Of a DNA stretch of 64,000 nucleotides, positions 47,434 through 58,687 are shown piece after piece. Within the stretch, counting starts at the first letter, position 1. Each line of letters starts with the position of its first letter. The stretch covers positions 15,171,754 to 15,235,753 of the forward strand of contig CAIIXF020000011.1 in NCBI GenBank assembly GCA_903813345.2. The letters run 5' to 3'. This DNA is from Owenia fusiformis (lineage: Eukaryota; Annelida; Polychaeta; Sabellida; Oweniidae). The notes under the pieces are model-generated. The model made no database searches, had not been told where the DNA came from, and was given only the letters and a program-made list of their open reading frames with translations. A program made the position numbers and the translations under genes.

Positions 47434-48283
47434 CATGGCGGAACTTCCTCCGGGACTAGGTTTCGGTAAGATTTTTTTATTTTCCGATTTACACCTACTT
47501 ATAAGTCACGTTGTGGATAATAATTTGGCTCGAAGTTAAGGAAGATAGTCTAGTTTGAGAATGTGTCGATGGTTTTAGGTTTTATATGTTAACAAAGACA
47601 CAATTCACGTATTTAGTCCCTCGCTTTTCTTACACTGACGGACGACCAATATCAGTGTAATATTGGCAATATTAATGCCGATCGTCAGATTAACGGAACG
47701 GCGGTTCATATTTTCTTGTTCAGATTTTGAATCTCAAGTTTTTGTTTTATCGTAACAAAAAGTCAAAATACACATGAAACGATCAAGATATTACATGTAG
47801 CTCAAATCTTATTGTCAGACAATAACGACATTTGACATTTCCATTGTTTGAAAATATCCATATTGGTAAGATCTTATAAAATTCTATTTCCGCAAGTCCG
47901 GTGTGAAAGAAATGATGGTCCCCCAGGGATTATGGTCCCCTTTCTTAACGGCCCTTACTGGCCCTAATAGTGTATAAGATAATGAGGAAAAGAGTTGTAT
48001 TTAGGTCACCATATAAATCTATGGCGAGTAGGACCATAACTTGATAGGACCTCCCACCCTTTTACACCGGCCATGTTGAAACGAAAACATAAAGTCTTTC
48101 CAGTTGATCCCCAGTGATGAATACATGCTAAAGCGACATGTAACAGTCTGTGCTTTGCAGAGGTCCACGTGGTTTATCATTTTATCTGATAACAAACTGG
48201 AATTGAACATTTATTTAGAGGAAGCCTGTCTCCCTCGACTAAAGAGATTTCCGAGAGACTCCTTTACTTCAAGTAAGAAACAG
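47434..48283 (+). other. Two candidate exons of an unrecognised plus-strand gene
   Basis: 47434: ATG in good context giving MAELPPGLGF, then a consensus donor (TTCG|GTAAGA). 48104-48283: acceptor 'gtctttccag', open for about 60 codons (DEYMLKRHVTVCALQ, DNKLELNIYLEEACLPRLKR), then donor TCAA|GTAAGA. The phases of these two pieces do not fit each other directly, so a further exon would be needed, or one of them is chance. No family is recognised. Confidence 0.2.
47898..48070. mobile_element. 173-bp MITE-like repeat with CCGGTGTAAAAG ends, copy 2
   Basis: Same length and nearly the same sequence as 1826-1998, in the same orientation. Left end CCGGTGTGAAAG, right end CTTTTACACCGG. Confidence 0.8.
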
Positions 48284-48932
48284 AGGCACAGTCTACAAAA
48301 ATGTCAAGAAATTTCGTGCCGACAGCAACGATGACATAGACTTGAACTTCGAAAACGGCATTGGCATTGGGGGGGGGGGTGTTGGGCGCGACCGTCCCCC
48401 CTTTTTCCCCCAATGTTTTTAAGATTTGAAATCGAGCCTAAAATATTGAAAGTTCTACAGCTAAATAATACGACTTTGAGGTTTGAAATTGCCGCCACAA
48501 AACCCATCCAATCAACACTCAGGTTTAACTCAACTCGTGCAGCGCTATTGACCAATGAAATGAGAGATACTAAAAAGTAATGGCGTGAAGTGAGATTTTG
48601 AAAAGTTGTAAAAATTATCGCACAAAAACATTAATAACATTGTAATAAGTGAAAATTGAAGGAACTTATAGGGCCAGACGATCCATATACATATTGCAAT
48701 TATAAACTGAACGACATTAGAAGAGAAAATTGAGGAAATCAGGTAAATATTGTTGTTTTTTAAAAAAATTGAAAATAATTTTTGCCGCCATGGCGCAAGT
48801 GTGGAGTGTCATAGTAATTTGGATGTTTCAGGTATAATTAATTGACCTAAAATTAAGCAAAATCCCACATAATCGCTAACTGGGAGGGACTGTCCAATTT
48901 TTTCGGTTTCAGACTTATGTTTTTTAGACTTA
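48284..48932. other. Spacer, no gene seen
   Basis: Contains a G10 run at 48370 and AT-rich sequence. 'tgtccaattttttcggtttc' near 48890 resembles 'tgtccaattttttcttagcc' at 52006, so the large palindrome that follows may have inserted into a dispersed repeat. Confidence 0.35.
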
Positions 48933-48986
48933 AGTCTGTTAACTGTTAAAAATAATAACAACATAACTTCGACATATGAGTGTTAC

Positions 48987-49086
48987 TAGACGGTGAACAC
49001 CGCCTCTAATGCGTTGGATTGTCGTAAGGACTTGACGTGGGGCCAACACGATCCTCAGAGACCCAGAGGGTGAATGAATGCACCTA
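48987..49086. mobile_element. 100-bp insertion with 9-bp target duplication
   Basis: Absent from the opposite palindrome arm, where one GAGTGTTAC continues straight on. Here GAGTGTTAC occurs on both sides (48978-48986, 49087-49095). The ends TAGACGGTG and GCACCTA are only weakly inverted. It is very short and has no coding capacity. Confidence 0.8.
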
Positions 49087-49615
49087 GAGTGTTACCTGAT
49101 GAATGGGACCCTCACGTGCCTTCCAAATGGTAGTACACAAACTCTAGTGTAACTACATCAGCTTATCTTTCCGTCCGATCAACAATAAGTACAGTTATAC
49201 AAGAAATGTAAACGAAGTGAAAATATTCCCAAAGATTTTCCGAAAGGCATGGCATTAATACGTTATGGTGTCACTACGGTAAATCATTGAAAAATATTGA
49301 AAAAAATCACAAAATTCAAGATCTGGTGTGAGGTTCCTTATCCATCCGCTAAAAGGTATAACACTATAAAGTCCATTTACAAATTTGTGGTTTTGTTCTA
49401 AATAACGCCATAGTTGGCTTCTAGGGTACCTAGTATGCCACTATTTCATCGTATCAAAATAAAGAGGAGTTCAACTTCCATTTGAATTACGAAAATAGCG
49501 ATGTAGGTCAAAATAGTTCCGGCATGAGCATGTTTACTACGCGTTTGCCCATCATCAAACGCGAGTTACAATAAATGGACGCTGATATCTCAAAAAGTAA
49601 CCTGCCTCCCTATAA

Positions 49616-50540
49616 TTATCCCATCGAACGAAGTTCGGAGGGATATAGGGAACGCCTCCGTCCGTCCGTCCGTCTGTACGTACGTCTGTACCGTCCGTCC
49701 GTCCGTCTGTCCGTCCGTCCGGGCAATAACTCAAATACCGTTAGCCCGATTTTGTTCATATTTTGTACACATATACCCTATGGGGGTAGAAGTTATGCTC
49801 GACAGCCGATTTTCAAAATGGCCGCTCATTCAAAAATGGCGGCCATTTTAGTGCCGATTTTACTGTAATTTAGGTGCAATATGTAAAACTGTAATAGCAA
49901 TATGTTTTAAATGTAAAAAAATTATATAGGACATTGATAAAGCTAGAAATGTAGATATTAAAGAAGCACATGGCAGCCATCTTGAAAAATGGCGGCCTTT
50001 ACTCGTTATTTTACGATTTTTGCTGTAACGCAAGAAGTAGTGGACCGATTTTGTTCATATTTGGTGTGTGAATACTATAAGCATGGCTCACTGTCTAATG
50101 AAACTTTTGGTAGGAGGCGGCCATTTTGAAAAATGGCCACCATTTTAAAAAATGGCCGCCATTTTAACATATTTTACTATAACTCAAAAAGTAGTGGAGC
50201 GATTTTGTTCATATTTGGTTTGTGAATACTATAAGCATGGCACACTGTCTAATAACACTTTTGGTAGAAGGCGGCCATTTTGAAAAATGGCTGCCATTTT
50301 AAAGTATTTTACTATAACTCGAAAAGTAGTGGAGCGATTTTGTTCATATTTGGTATGTGAATGCTAGAAAAAAAGCATATTACTTCTGATGACAACTTGG
50401 CTAGTGAGCAACCATTTTGAAAATGGTGGCCTTTCTTATGTGTGCTATTTTATGATATTTGCTATATATTTCGTTTGTAAAAATGCCAGCCATTTCTGTT
50501 CGATGGGATTCGCTACGCTTTGGCGTTGCCGTTGTTCTGG
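49616..50540 (+). mobile_element. Helitron-like element, family 1, copy d, with empty site preserved
   Basis: Starts TTATCCCATCGAACGAAG (hairpin CGAAC-GAA-GTTCG), then (CCGT)n, then about 130-bp core units. It ends GTTCGATGGGATTCGC, hairpin ACGC-TTTG-GCGT and CTGG. The right palindrome arm at 51128-51142 reads straight through the target (ccctataa|tttgatg), so the insertion added no target duplication. The exact breakpoint is ambiguous by two Ts. Confidence 0.82.
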
Positions 50541-51743
50541 TTTGATGTAGATCAATCGAACCCCTATATGAACAGGTACATTTTGATACATAACACTATG
50601 GGGGGGGTAAGCATTTATAGTTGATCACAAACGCCAATGGTGTGTATAGTACGTTTAAGTGTATGCACTATGACCATTTGAGGTATGTATGTAAAGCTGA
50701 GGCCAAGTACTTTCTAAATGTGCCATTTTTAGAAAAAAATCTCAAGAATATGGTCCCGTAAACAGGAACTACTTTATTCGTTAATTTTCATCGTTGAAGC
50801 AGGGATTTTACCTAAAAATGAGTCCCTATGTTGGCGTTGTGATATTTAAAAATCGAGATGCAAACCTTATGTTAAATATAGTGTCAAGATGAAGGTTATG
50901 TATAGGATATTGCAGAAATATAGTCATTGTATGGGCTAATTCGTTCGAAAATGGCAATACATGTATGTACCCCAGAAGGTGTGAGTATCGTAATCCAACA
51001 CCAAATTCGAAAATTCAGAACAATACTTTGCACATATGGCGTTTGTGATCAACTATAAAACGCTTACCCCCCCCATAGTGTTATATATCAAAATGTACCT
51101 GTTCATATAGGGGTTCGATTGATCTACATCAAATTATAGGGAGGCAGGTTACTTTTTGAGATATCAGCGTCCATTTATTGTAACTCGCGTTTGCTACCAT
51201 TTCCTCATTTCTGAGATGACAGGGCAAACGCGTAGTAAACATGCTCACGCCGGAACTATTTTGACCTACATCGCTATTTTCGTAATTCAAATGAAAGTTG
51301 AACTCCACCTCTTTATTTTGATACGATGAAATAGTGGCATACTAGGTACCCTAGAAGCCAACTATGGCGTTATTTAGAACAAAACCACAAATTTGTAAAT
51401 GGACTTTATAGTGTCATACCTTTTAGCGGATGGATATGGAACCTCACACCAGAACTTGAATTTTGTGATTTTTTTCAATATTTTTCAATGATTTACCGTA
51501 GTGACACCATAACGTATCATAACTTCCGGAATGACATGCCTTCGGAAAATTTTGGGGAATATTTCCACTTCATTTACATTTCTTGTATAACTGTACTTAT
51601 TGTTGATCGGACGGAAAGATAAGCTGATGTAGTTACACTAGAGTTTGTGTACTACCATTTGGAAGGCACGTGAGGGTCCCATTCATCAGGTAACACTCAT
51701 ATGTCGAAGTTATGTTGTTATTATTTTTGACAGTTAACAGACT

Positions 51744-52329
51744 CTACATTTTTTTGATAAAAATAGGGCCTATTCCAAGTAGATCTAGTGTTACAGCAAT
51801 ATTGCAATATTCTTGTTCATTAATATTGATGTAAGATTAAGCAACCTTACCCTCAAAGTTCCCGGTACCCGGGAGGTGCTGTCCACAGGATCTTGTAGCA
51901 CCTTATATGGTATTGTTTATGATGACTGATATGGGGCTTTATATATACTATAGGGCCTATCATAGTGCTCATCTCATATCATAGTGCTACATGTCTCTGT
52001 GGTGCTGTCCAATTTTTTCTTAGCCTTGGACTTGTATTTTTTCTACATTTTAGCTTAAATACTAGAATCTTTGATTTGCTTAAAATGCACCAGAGAGGGT
52101 CTAAATTAAAAGAATTTCCCCTAGTTTGTAATTTAGGGAGTTTCGGCCATGTTAATTTTATCAAATGTTTATCAGGTTATTTCATCATGTTTATGGTCAT
52201 TCTGACCATTTCCATTGTGTGCCCGGTCATGTAAATGATAAGTGGAACCTAAACTTAATAAGAAATCAAAAGATCATTATGCAATAGTATATGGAAAAAT
52301 ATATTCCTATTGTACATGAATGACATTCA
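51744..52329. other. Fragments of dispersed repeats
   Basis: No gene. 'gcaccagagagggtctaaat' (52088) is mirrored at 45555. 'gtttgtaatttagggagttt' and 'ggccatgttaattttatc' (52124-52163) recur at 55140-55170. 'tgtacatgaatgacatt' (52312) is mirrored at 54645. Confidence 0.5.
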
Positions 52330-52564
52330 GGCCCGTAGCCAGGGGGGGGGGGGGGGCTCGGGGGGCTCGCATGAGCGCCCCCCCAGATATCTCCTAAAAT
52401 AATGTGGACCTACCTTTTTTGCTTTCTTGAAGACTTTTCTGACATTTCGAGGTAGAAAGTAACATTTGGTGACATATGTACGGTGTATTTTTATGTGATT
52501 GCCATTTTCTTTTTATGAAATTCTAAATTGACTAGAATAGCGAGGCAACTAAATAATTCGGAAA

Positions 52565-53030
52565 TTAATCATATATTTTGATCCTTTAATCGCTCAGAAG
52601 GTGCCAAATAAGCCTAAATATTCAATTTTTATATACATAAATCATATATTTTGATCCTCGAATTGCCCAGAACGCACTAAATCAGCCCAAAAATCTTAAC
52701 TTTTTCAGGGGAGCATGCCCCTGATTTTTAATAAATCATATCTTTTGATCCTAGAATCACTCAGAATGTTTCAAATAAGCCTAAAAATTAGATTTAAAAA
52801 AAAACATAAATCATATATTTTAATCCCTAGAACGCATCAGAATCGCCCAGAATGCGCTAAAAAGCCTAAAAATTCATCATATATTTTGATCCTAGAATCG
52901 CTCAGAATGCACCAGAATTGCCCAGAATGCGCCAAATAAGCCTAAAAATTCAATTTTTTGGAACACGTAGATCATGTATTTTGATCCTAGAATCGCTCAG
53001 AATGCCTAAATCAGCCCAAAACTCCAAAAT
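52565..53030. repeat. Irregular tandem repeat of about 60-100 bp, 5-6 units
   Basis: Units contain 'atcatatattttgatcctag', 'aatcgctcagaatgc', 'caaataagcctaaaaattc'. Spacing is irregular and the last unit ends in 'ccgggggagcatgccc'. Confidence 0.75.
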
Positions 53031-53076
53031 TTTCCGGGGGAGCATGCCCTCTGGCTACATCACTCACAAGCTATTA

Positions 53077-54214
53077 TTATCCCATTGAACGAAGTTCAGA
53101 GGGATATAGGGAACGCCTCCGTCCGTCCGTACGTACGTCCGTACATACGTCTGTCCGTCCGTCCGTCCGTCCGTCGAGGCAATAACTCAAATACTGTTGG
53201 CCCGATTTTATTCATATTTTGTACACATATACCCTATGAGGGTAGAAGTTCTGCTCGAAAACCGATTTTCAAAATGGCCGCTCATTTAAAAATGGCGGCC
53301 ATTTTAGTGCCGATTTTACAGTAATTTAGGTGCAATATGTAAAACTGTAATAGCAATATGTTTTAAATGTAAAAAAAATTATATAGGACATTAATAAAGC
53401 TAGAAATGTAGATATTAAAAAAGCACATGGCAGCCATCTTAAAAAATGGCGGCCTTTACTCGTTATTTTACGATTTTTGCTGTAACTCGAAAAGTGGTGG
53501 AGCGATTTTGTTCATATTTGGTATGTGAATACTATAAGCATGGCACACTGTCTAATGACACTTTTGGTAGAAGGCGGCCATTTTGAAAAATGGCGGACAT
53601 TTTGAAAAATGGCCGCCATTTTAACTTATTTTACTAAAACTCGAAAAGTAGTGTAGCGATTTTGTTTATATTTGGTATGTGAATACGTATAAGCATGGCA
53701 CACTGTCTAATGACACTTTTGGTAGAGGGCAGTCATTTTTCAAAATGTCCGCCATTTTAACGTATTTTACTAAAACTCGAAAAGTAGTGGAGCGATTTTG
53801 TTCATATTTGGTATGTGAATACGTATAAGCATGGCACACTGTCTAATGACACTTTTGGTAGAGGGCAGTCATTTTTCAAAATGGCCGCCATTTTAACGTA
53901 TTTTACTATAACTCGAAAAGTAGTGGAGCGATTTTGTTCATATTCGGTATGTGAATACTGTAAGCATGGCACACTGTCTAATGACACTTTTGGTAGAAGG
54001 CGGCCATTTTTCAAAATAGTGGACATTTTGAAAAATGGCGGACATTTTAACTTATTTTACTATAATTCGAAAAGCAGTGGAGCGATTTTGTTCATATTTG
54101 GTACGTGAATACGTATAAGCATGGCACACTGTCTAATGACACTTTTGGTAGAAGGTGCCCGTTTTGAGATATGTTCGATGGGATTCACTACGCTTTGGCG
54201 TTGCCGTTGTTCTG
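53077..54214 (+). mobile_element. Helitron-like element, family 1, copy e
   Basis: 5' end TTATCCCATTGAACGAAG after an A, (CCGT)n, then about five 130-bp core units. 3' end GTTCGATGGGATTCAC with hairpin ACGC-TTTG-GCGT and a slightly damaged terminus (TTCTG). Closest to copy d. Confidence 0.8.
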
Positions 54215-54475
54215 TTTTTACAGGCCATGATAATTTGGCTCGAATTTTGTTCTGTCTAAATCAAGTAACTAGTCATTTTAACAAGAGGGTATTACTGGAC
54301 ATTTTTCCAGATTTGGGCCCTTATTTTCTTCTGTGCAAGCGCGGAAATGTTTGGGTCCCCTCCCTTGTTTTTGTGGCCACCCCTGGTGTCTTGTTAATAA
54401 CACCCTTGTGGTCACAATGCGAAATTGGTTCGAGCCCCCCCCCCCCCTAACCAAAACCTGGCTACGGGCATGACA

Positions 54476-55504
54476 TTTGTATATCTTGGATTGCTTCTAG
54501 TTTGGCTTATAAAGTGTGTGGCCTCTTATATTTGGATGCTTCTCTGCCATGTTATTTTCAATAAAATTAACATGGCTGAAATTCTTCAAATTACAAGAGG
54601 GCACAGACTTATTGTACAAAAAAACTAAAAAATCTGAAATATACAAATGTCATTCATGTACAATATGAATATACTTTTCCATATTTTATTGCACAATGGT
54701 CTCCCGATTTCTTATTTTTGGGGTTCTACTGACGCAATAAAACAGTGAAATGGACTCTAATCATTTATTGATTAGTTCCACTTATCCACTTAGTTCCAGT
54801 TCATCATTGGTTACTGGTACTTTTTCCAGTAATTTCTTTTTTGCTAATTTATTAACTCCAGTTCCACCTTAATTTTTCCGAAAATAACATGGCAGAGAAG
54901 CATCAAAATATAAGAGGCCACAAATATGATAGCTAAACTACAAAACAAACTACAGTCAAAACAGAAATGTTTGTGACTACAGTCAAAACAGTAATGTTTG
55001 TGAGTACTTTGAATTTAAAGAATAAGCAATCAAATGGCCATATTGAAACAGTTCATGTAAAAATAGAAACATTTATATTTATCCTACCTTTTTTTATATT
55101 TCAGATAGTAATGTATAAAGGCAACAGCTTTGCTGCCTTTTGTAATTTAGGGAGTTTCAGCCATGTTAATTTTTCCGAAAATAACATGGCAGAGAAGTAT
55201 CAAAATATAAGAGGACACAGATATGATAGCTAAACTAGAAAACAAACTAAAATATACAAAAGTTAGGATAAATGTATGCCTATTCATTTGGCAATTCAGT
55301 TGTAAATTTTCTCTTGAAAAATAATTCTTCCAAATATGTTGAGTTTTCTTGCAGAAATCGCCTAATCCATCCCATTTGTCGATCACCGGGCGTGATAGTA
55401 TTTTCAAAAAGATTAACATGGCTGAAATTTTTTAAAAACAAGAGGGCACAGGCTTTATTGTACAAAAAAACTAAATAATCAGTTTAGTTCAAAAATACAG
55501 TGCA
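54476..55504. repeat. Cluster of inverted CATGTTAATTTT / AACATGGC repeats
   Basis: 'gccatgttattttc', 'aaaattaacatggctgaaat' and 'ttacaagagggcacag' recur at about 54548-54605, 54885-54915, 55158-55215 and 55405-55450 in both orientations. Fragments of one small palindromic repeat family; no gene. Confidence 0.55.
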
Positions 55505-55513
55505 AGAATTTTG

Positions 55514-57249
55514 GGGTTTACGAAAAACACCAACCACCGACCGCCGACCACCGACCGCCGACCAGTCACTCTCCACAGTTGGGTACATGTGGTCGGTGGT
55601 CGGCTGACGGTCTTTTACATAAAGATGAAAAAATGCAAAATTAGAAGTAAAACTAAAACTGGGAATCCAATGACTATAGTACCTTTACTAGGTCGTGATT
55701 TAAAAACGTATAATTAATCATTTCAAATCACGATGAAAACGTTACATCATCGTGGTGTGTAATGTCATATTTTTAAGTGATGTTTTAGTTGTTAGAAGAC
55801 CAATTTCATCCTGGTTAGTCACTTTGGAAAAAACGCACGTAACATTGCATTAAGTTCATTCGTCATCGTCGATGTTGACGTCGTAACGTTATGTTTGATT
55901 TCTCAGTTGTTAAACATCAACTGGTAAAAACTACATTTGATATGACAAAAAAAGCTTTCTAATGGTGTACTGAAATGGTAAGTCACTTTTAATCCCGATA
56001 AGAGAACGCATGTAGCATTATATCGTGTTCAGTATTCAGTAGGCTATGACGATAACAAATCATTTTTGTTTCGAAATTGTTAAACCTGCACATCGCTCCA
56101 AAATGCAATATGTTGACATATATTGTTTTTACATTTTCAAGCTCTAATATAAAGTTTATGTAAATAAAAATTGTTTTTTCTGCATAATATCAAAGAACAA
56201 TCATTTAGTTAAAAAAAGAAAAAAAGTTTGTGCGGGATTCGAACCCGGGCCTCCTTCGTACTGAGCGAGCATTCTACCGCAAGGCCACCGATGTATTATG
56301 AATTTTCAGAGTAATTAAACGCGACTTATGTTTAATGCTATAATTCGGAAGTGACGTCATGTTCTTAATTTAGAAACCTTTCCAGAGGGGGAGAAACACC
56401 AGGGTTCAAAGATGACATACGCTTTTAATGTAAATCTGAATTGAGATGACATCGTCGCTGATTGGTCAAAAGTCGACAAACAAATGACGTCATCGATGGC
56501 GGTTTCAAAATTTTCGAAATACGCTTCGAATAATATTATGTTCATTTCTGGCGTGTTTACCAATATCATAGCTTCTCATTTCACATCAAGATAAGGAAAG
56601 GTGTACGGAATATGCCTTTGTCAATTAAAACATCCCATCGAAGTGTAATATTTGATAACTAGCCGATGAAAATTCGAACGAACGAAGGTGGTAAGCAAGA
56701 GAGGTAATTATGTCTGTCATCTTAAAACTCTGGGGCTTTCCCTCCTCTTAAACCTTTCCAAAATCATATCGTCGTCACCAATCGAAGTAATTCGATGAAC
56801 AATGTTTGAAATTACACATTCATCGTAAGTATTTATACACAAGATTTGCCCCATTTGTTCATCATTCTATAATCTTTCATTAAGCTCAAAATGATAAAGT
56901 TCACCCCGAAACAACCCAAGATTGCGTTTTGGAGCAATGTGCAGGTTTAAATTTCATAAAAAGAAACGATAGGTTGGTTTGGACCTAAGGCAGGACAATT
57001 AATCGAGAGGAGACGGTCATGCCCAATTTGTTTGCTTGCCATTCGTTGCAAGGTACAAAATCGGTAAAATGTTGCCTATAGTCTAACGATTGACATTCAA
57101 AATCAAATTATTAATATTTTAAGGCTACAAATATGTTCGGTCTTTTACATGATATGGTCGGTCTTTTACACATTTTCTTCAAACCCTGTTTTGAGGCTAC
57201 CAGTGGAAAACACTGACCGGTCGGTGGGGTCGGTCTTTTTCGTAAACCC
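55514..57249. mobile_element. 1736-bp element with 14-bp inverted ends and exact 9-bp target duplication
   Basis: Ends GGGTTTACGAAAAA and TTTTTCGTAAACCC; flanking AGAATTTTG at 55505-55513 and 57250-57258. Sub-terminal GGTCGGTC-rich blocks occur at both ends, and inner inverted segments too ('cctgcacatcgctccaaaa' at 56085, 'ttttggagcaatgtgcagg' at 56927). No transposase frame. A 9-bp duplication points to the Mutator-like group. It contains a tRNA-like segment. Confidence 0.85.
56231..56291 (-). other. tRNA-like sequence (A and B boxes) inside a transposon
   Basis: On the minus strand TGGCCTTGCGGTAGAATGC resembles a D-arm / A box and GGTTCGAATCCC is a consensus B box. A run of Ts follows within 15 nt, as in Pol III terminators. 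The anticodon stem and acceptor stem do not pair, so it is a tRNA-derived pseudogene or SINE piece rather than a working tRNA. Confidence 0.5.
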
Positions 57250-58687
57250 AGAATTTTGTAATGTTGAATACTGGGTATAGATTAGCTGTACTGTATACTA
57301 CAACATTGACGTCTAAGTAGCTGATTATTAGGTATAATATGTTATCATGTTTTGTCATCATAATTCCAGTAAAACTGCTCCTTGGGTTCAATGCAGCTTT
57401 CAACTACTGTTAGGCTGGTAATGTTCTGAAGATCTTGTGCAACACCTTTGAATTATTAGCCCATTGAACGAAGTTTGGAGGGATGTAGGGAACGCCTCCG
57501 TCCGTACGAACGCCTGTCCATCCGAGCAATAACTCCAGTTGGCCAGATTTTGTTCATATTTTGTACACATATTGTCAATGAGAAGTTCTGTTCGAAAGTC
57601 GATTTCCAAAATGGCCGGTCATTTAAAAATTGTGGCCATTTTAGTGCCAATTTCACAGTAATTGAGGTACCGCATATAAAACTGTAATAACACTATGTTT
57701 TAAGGTACCATGGAAGTTAAGGTGCCATAATACTTTACGGGAAATGACGAAACAGAAAGTGACAAAAAAGTATGCATTTTTAGCATCTCTGTTATCTTTG
57801 TTCAAAAATGTTAATTTTTGGTCACTTCCTGATTTTTCATTTCCTGTTAAGTATCATGGCACCTTAACAGGAAATGACAAACAAAAGTGCCAAATTTAAT
57901 GGTTTAAACGACAGGTGGCGGTAAACCCCTCTTTTAGCCCCCCTACAAAACAATATTGATATGGAATTGAAGAGGAAGTATGACTCATTACTTAAAATGT
58001 GATTTCTGAGAATTTTGACATTTGACCTTGACATTAGGGTGGTTTAAAGGTCAACGTTGAACACTTTGGGTTTACACTTTGGGTAGTAGGCGGCCATTTT
58101 GAAAAATGGCCACCATTCTTTACGTTTTTTACTATAACTTGAAAAGTAGTTGAGTGATTTTGTTCATATTTGATATGTGAATACTTATGAGCCTTGCTGA
58201 CTGTCTCATGACACTTCGCCTAGTAGGTGGCCATTTTTAGAAATGGCTGTCATTTTTGGCTCACACAGTGAGCCTATGGGATCGACCAGGCGTCCGTTGG
58301 TCCGTCCGTCCGTTGGTCCGTCCGTCCTTCCGTCCGTTGGTCCGTCCGTCAACATTGGCCGCACAAATTAAAACTGCTATTCGGATTGAGTCATATCCAC
58401 ATTCATTTTATACATATCCATAATGCCTATTTGACCTATCATCGCCATTTCCCAAGTTCGCCCGGTTTCCGAGAAATTGCGGATTTTGACGTCAAAAAGT
58501 ACAATTTTCTGTAAATACTAGACACTTTGTTGAAGTAGAACTTTCAAATAACTTTTAGTAGTTGCTGTATATGCAACTTATGTCCTCTGAAGATTTCAAA
58601 GCTCTGAGAATTACAGTTTTTGGTGTTTACTCTATAAAATTTGACAAAAAGTAGGACTTAGTCATTTTCAGGAAACTTTCTCATGTA

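Larger units (their letters stand above)
48933..51743. mobile_element. 2.8-kb palindromic (foldback) element with two secondary insertions in its left arm
   Basis: The left arm (48933-49615 plus 50541-50638) is mirrored by the right arm (51039-51743), with a loop of about 400 bp. Landmarks: 'agtctgttaactgt' and 'acagttaacagact', 'ctctagtgtaactac' and 'gtagttacactagag', 'cctgcctccctataat' and 'attatagggaggcagg'. Identity is high along about 780 bp. Two blocks exist only in the left arm: 48987-49086 and 49616-50540. No transposase is visible. Confidence 0.88.
52330..54475. repeat. Composite region bounded by inverted GCCCGTAGCCAGG repeats
   Basis: 'ggcccgtagccagg' followed by a G14 run at 52331 is mirrored by a C10 run and 'cctggctacgggc' at 54461-54473. 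Outside these, 'gtacatgaatgacatt' and 'aatgtcattcatgtac' are also inverted (52312, 54645). Between them lie the 80-bp array and the family-1 element at 53077. Possibly one old element that collected others. Confidence 0.5.

Noticed and set aside
53085-53324. Arg/Ser/Val-rich open frames at (CCGT)n tracts (also 49575-49868)
   Set aside because: Encoded by the microsatellite and core of Helitron-like elements; no conserved domain.
54121-54628. Open frames of 109 and 67 codons
   Set aside because: They cross the end of a Helitron-like element and a poly-C tract; no domain.
56231-56291. Functional tRNA gene
   Set aside because: B box is good, but acceptor and anticodon stems do not pair and the segment lies within a transposon.
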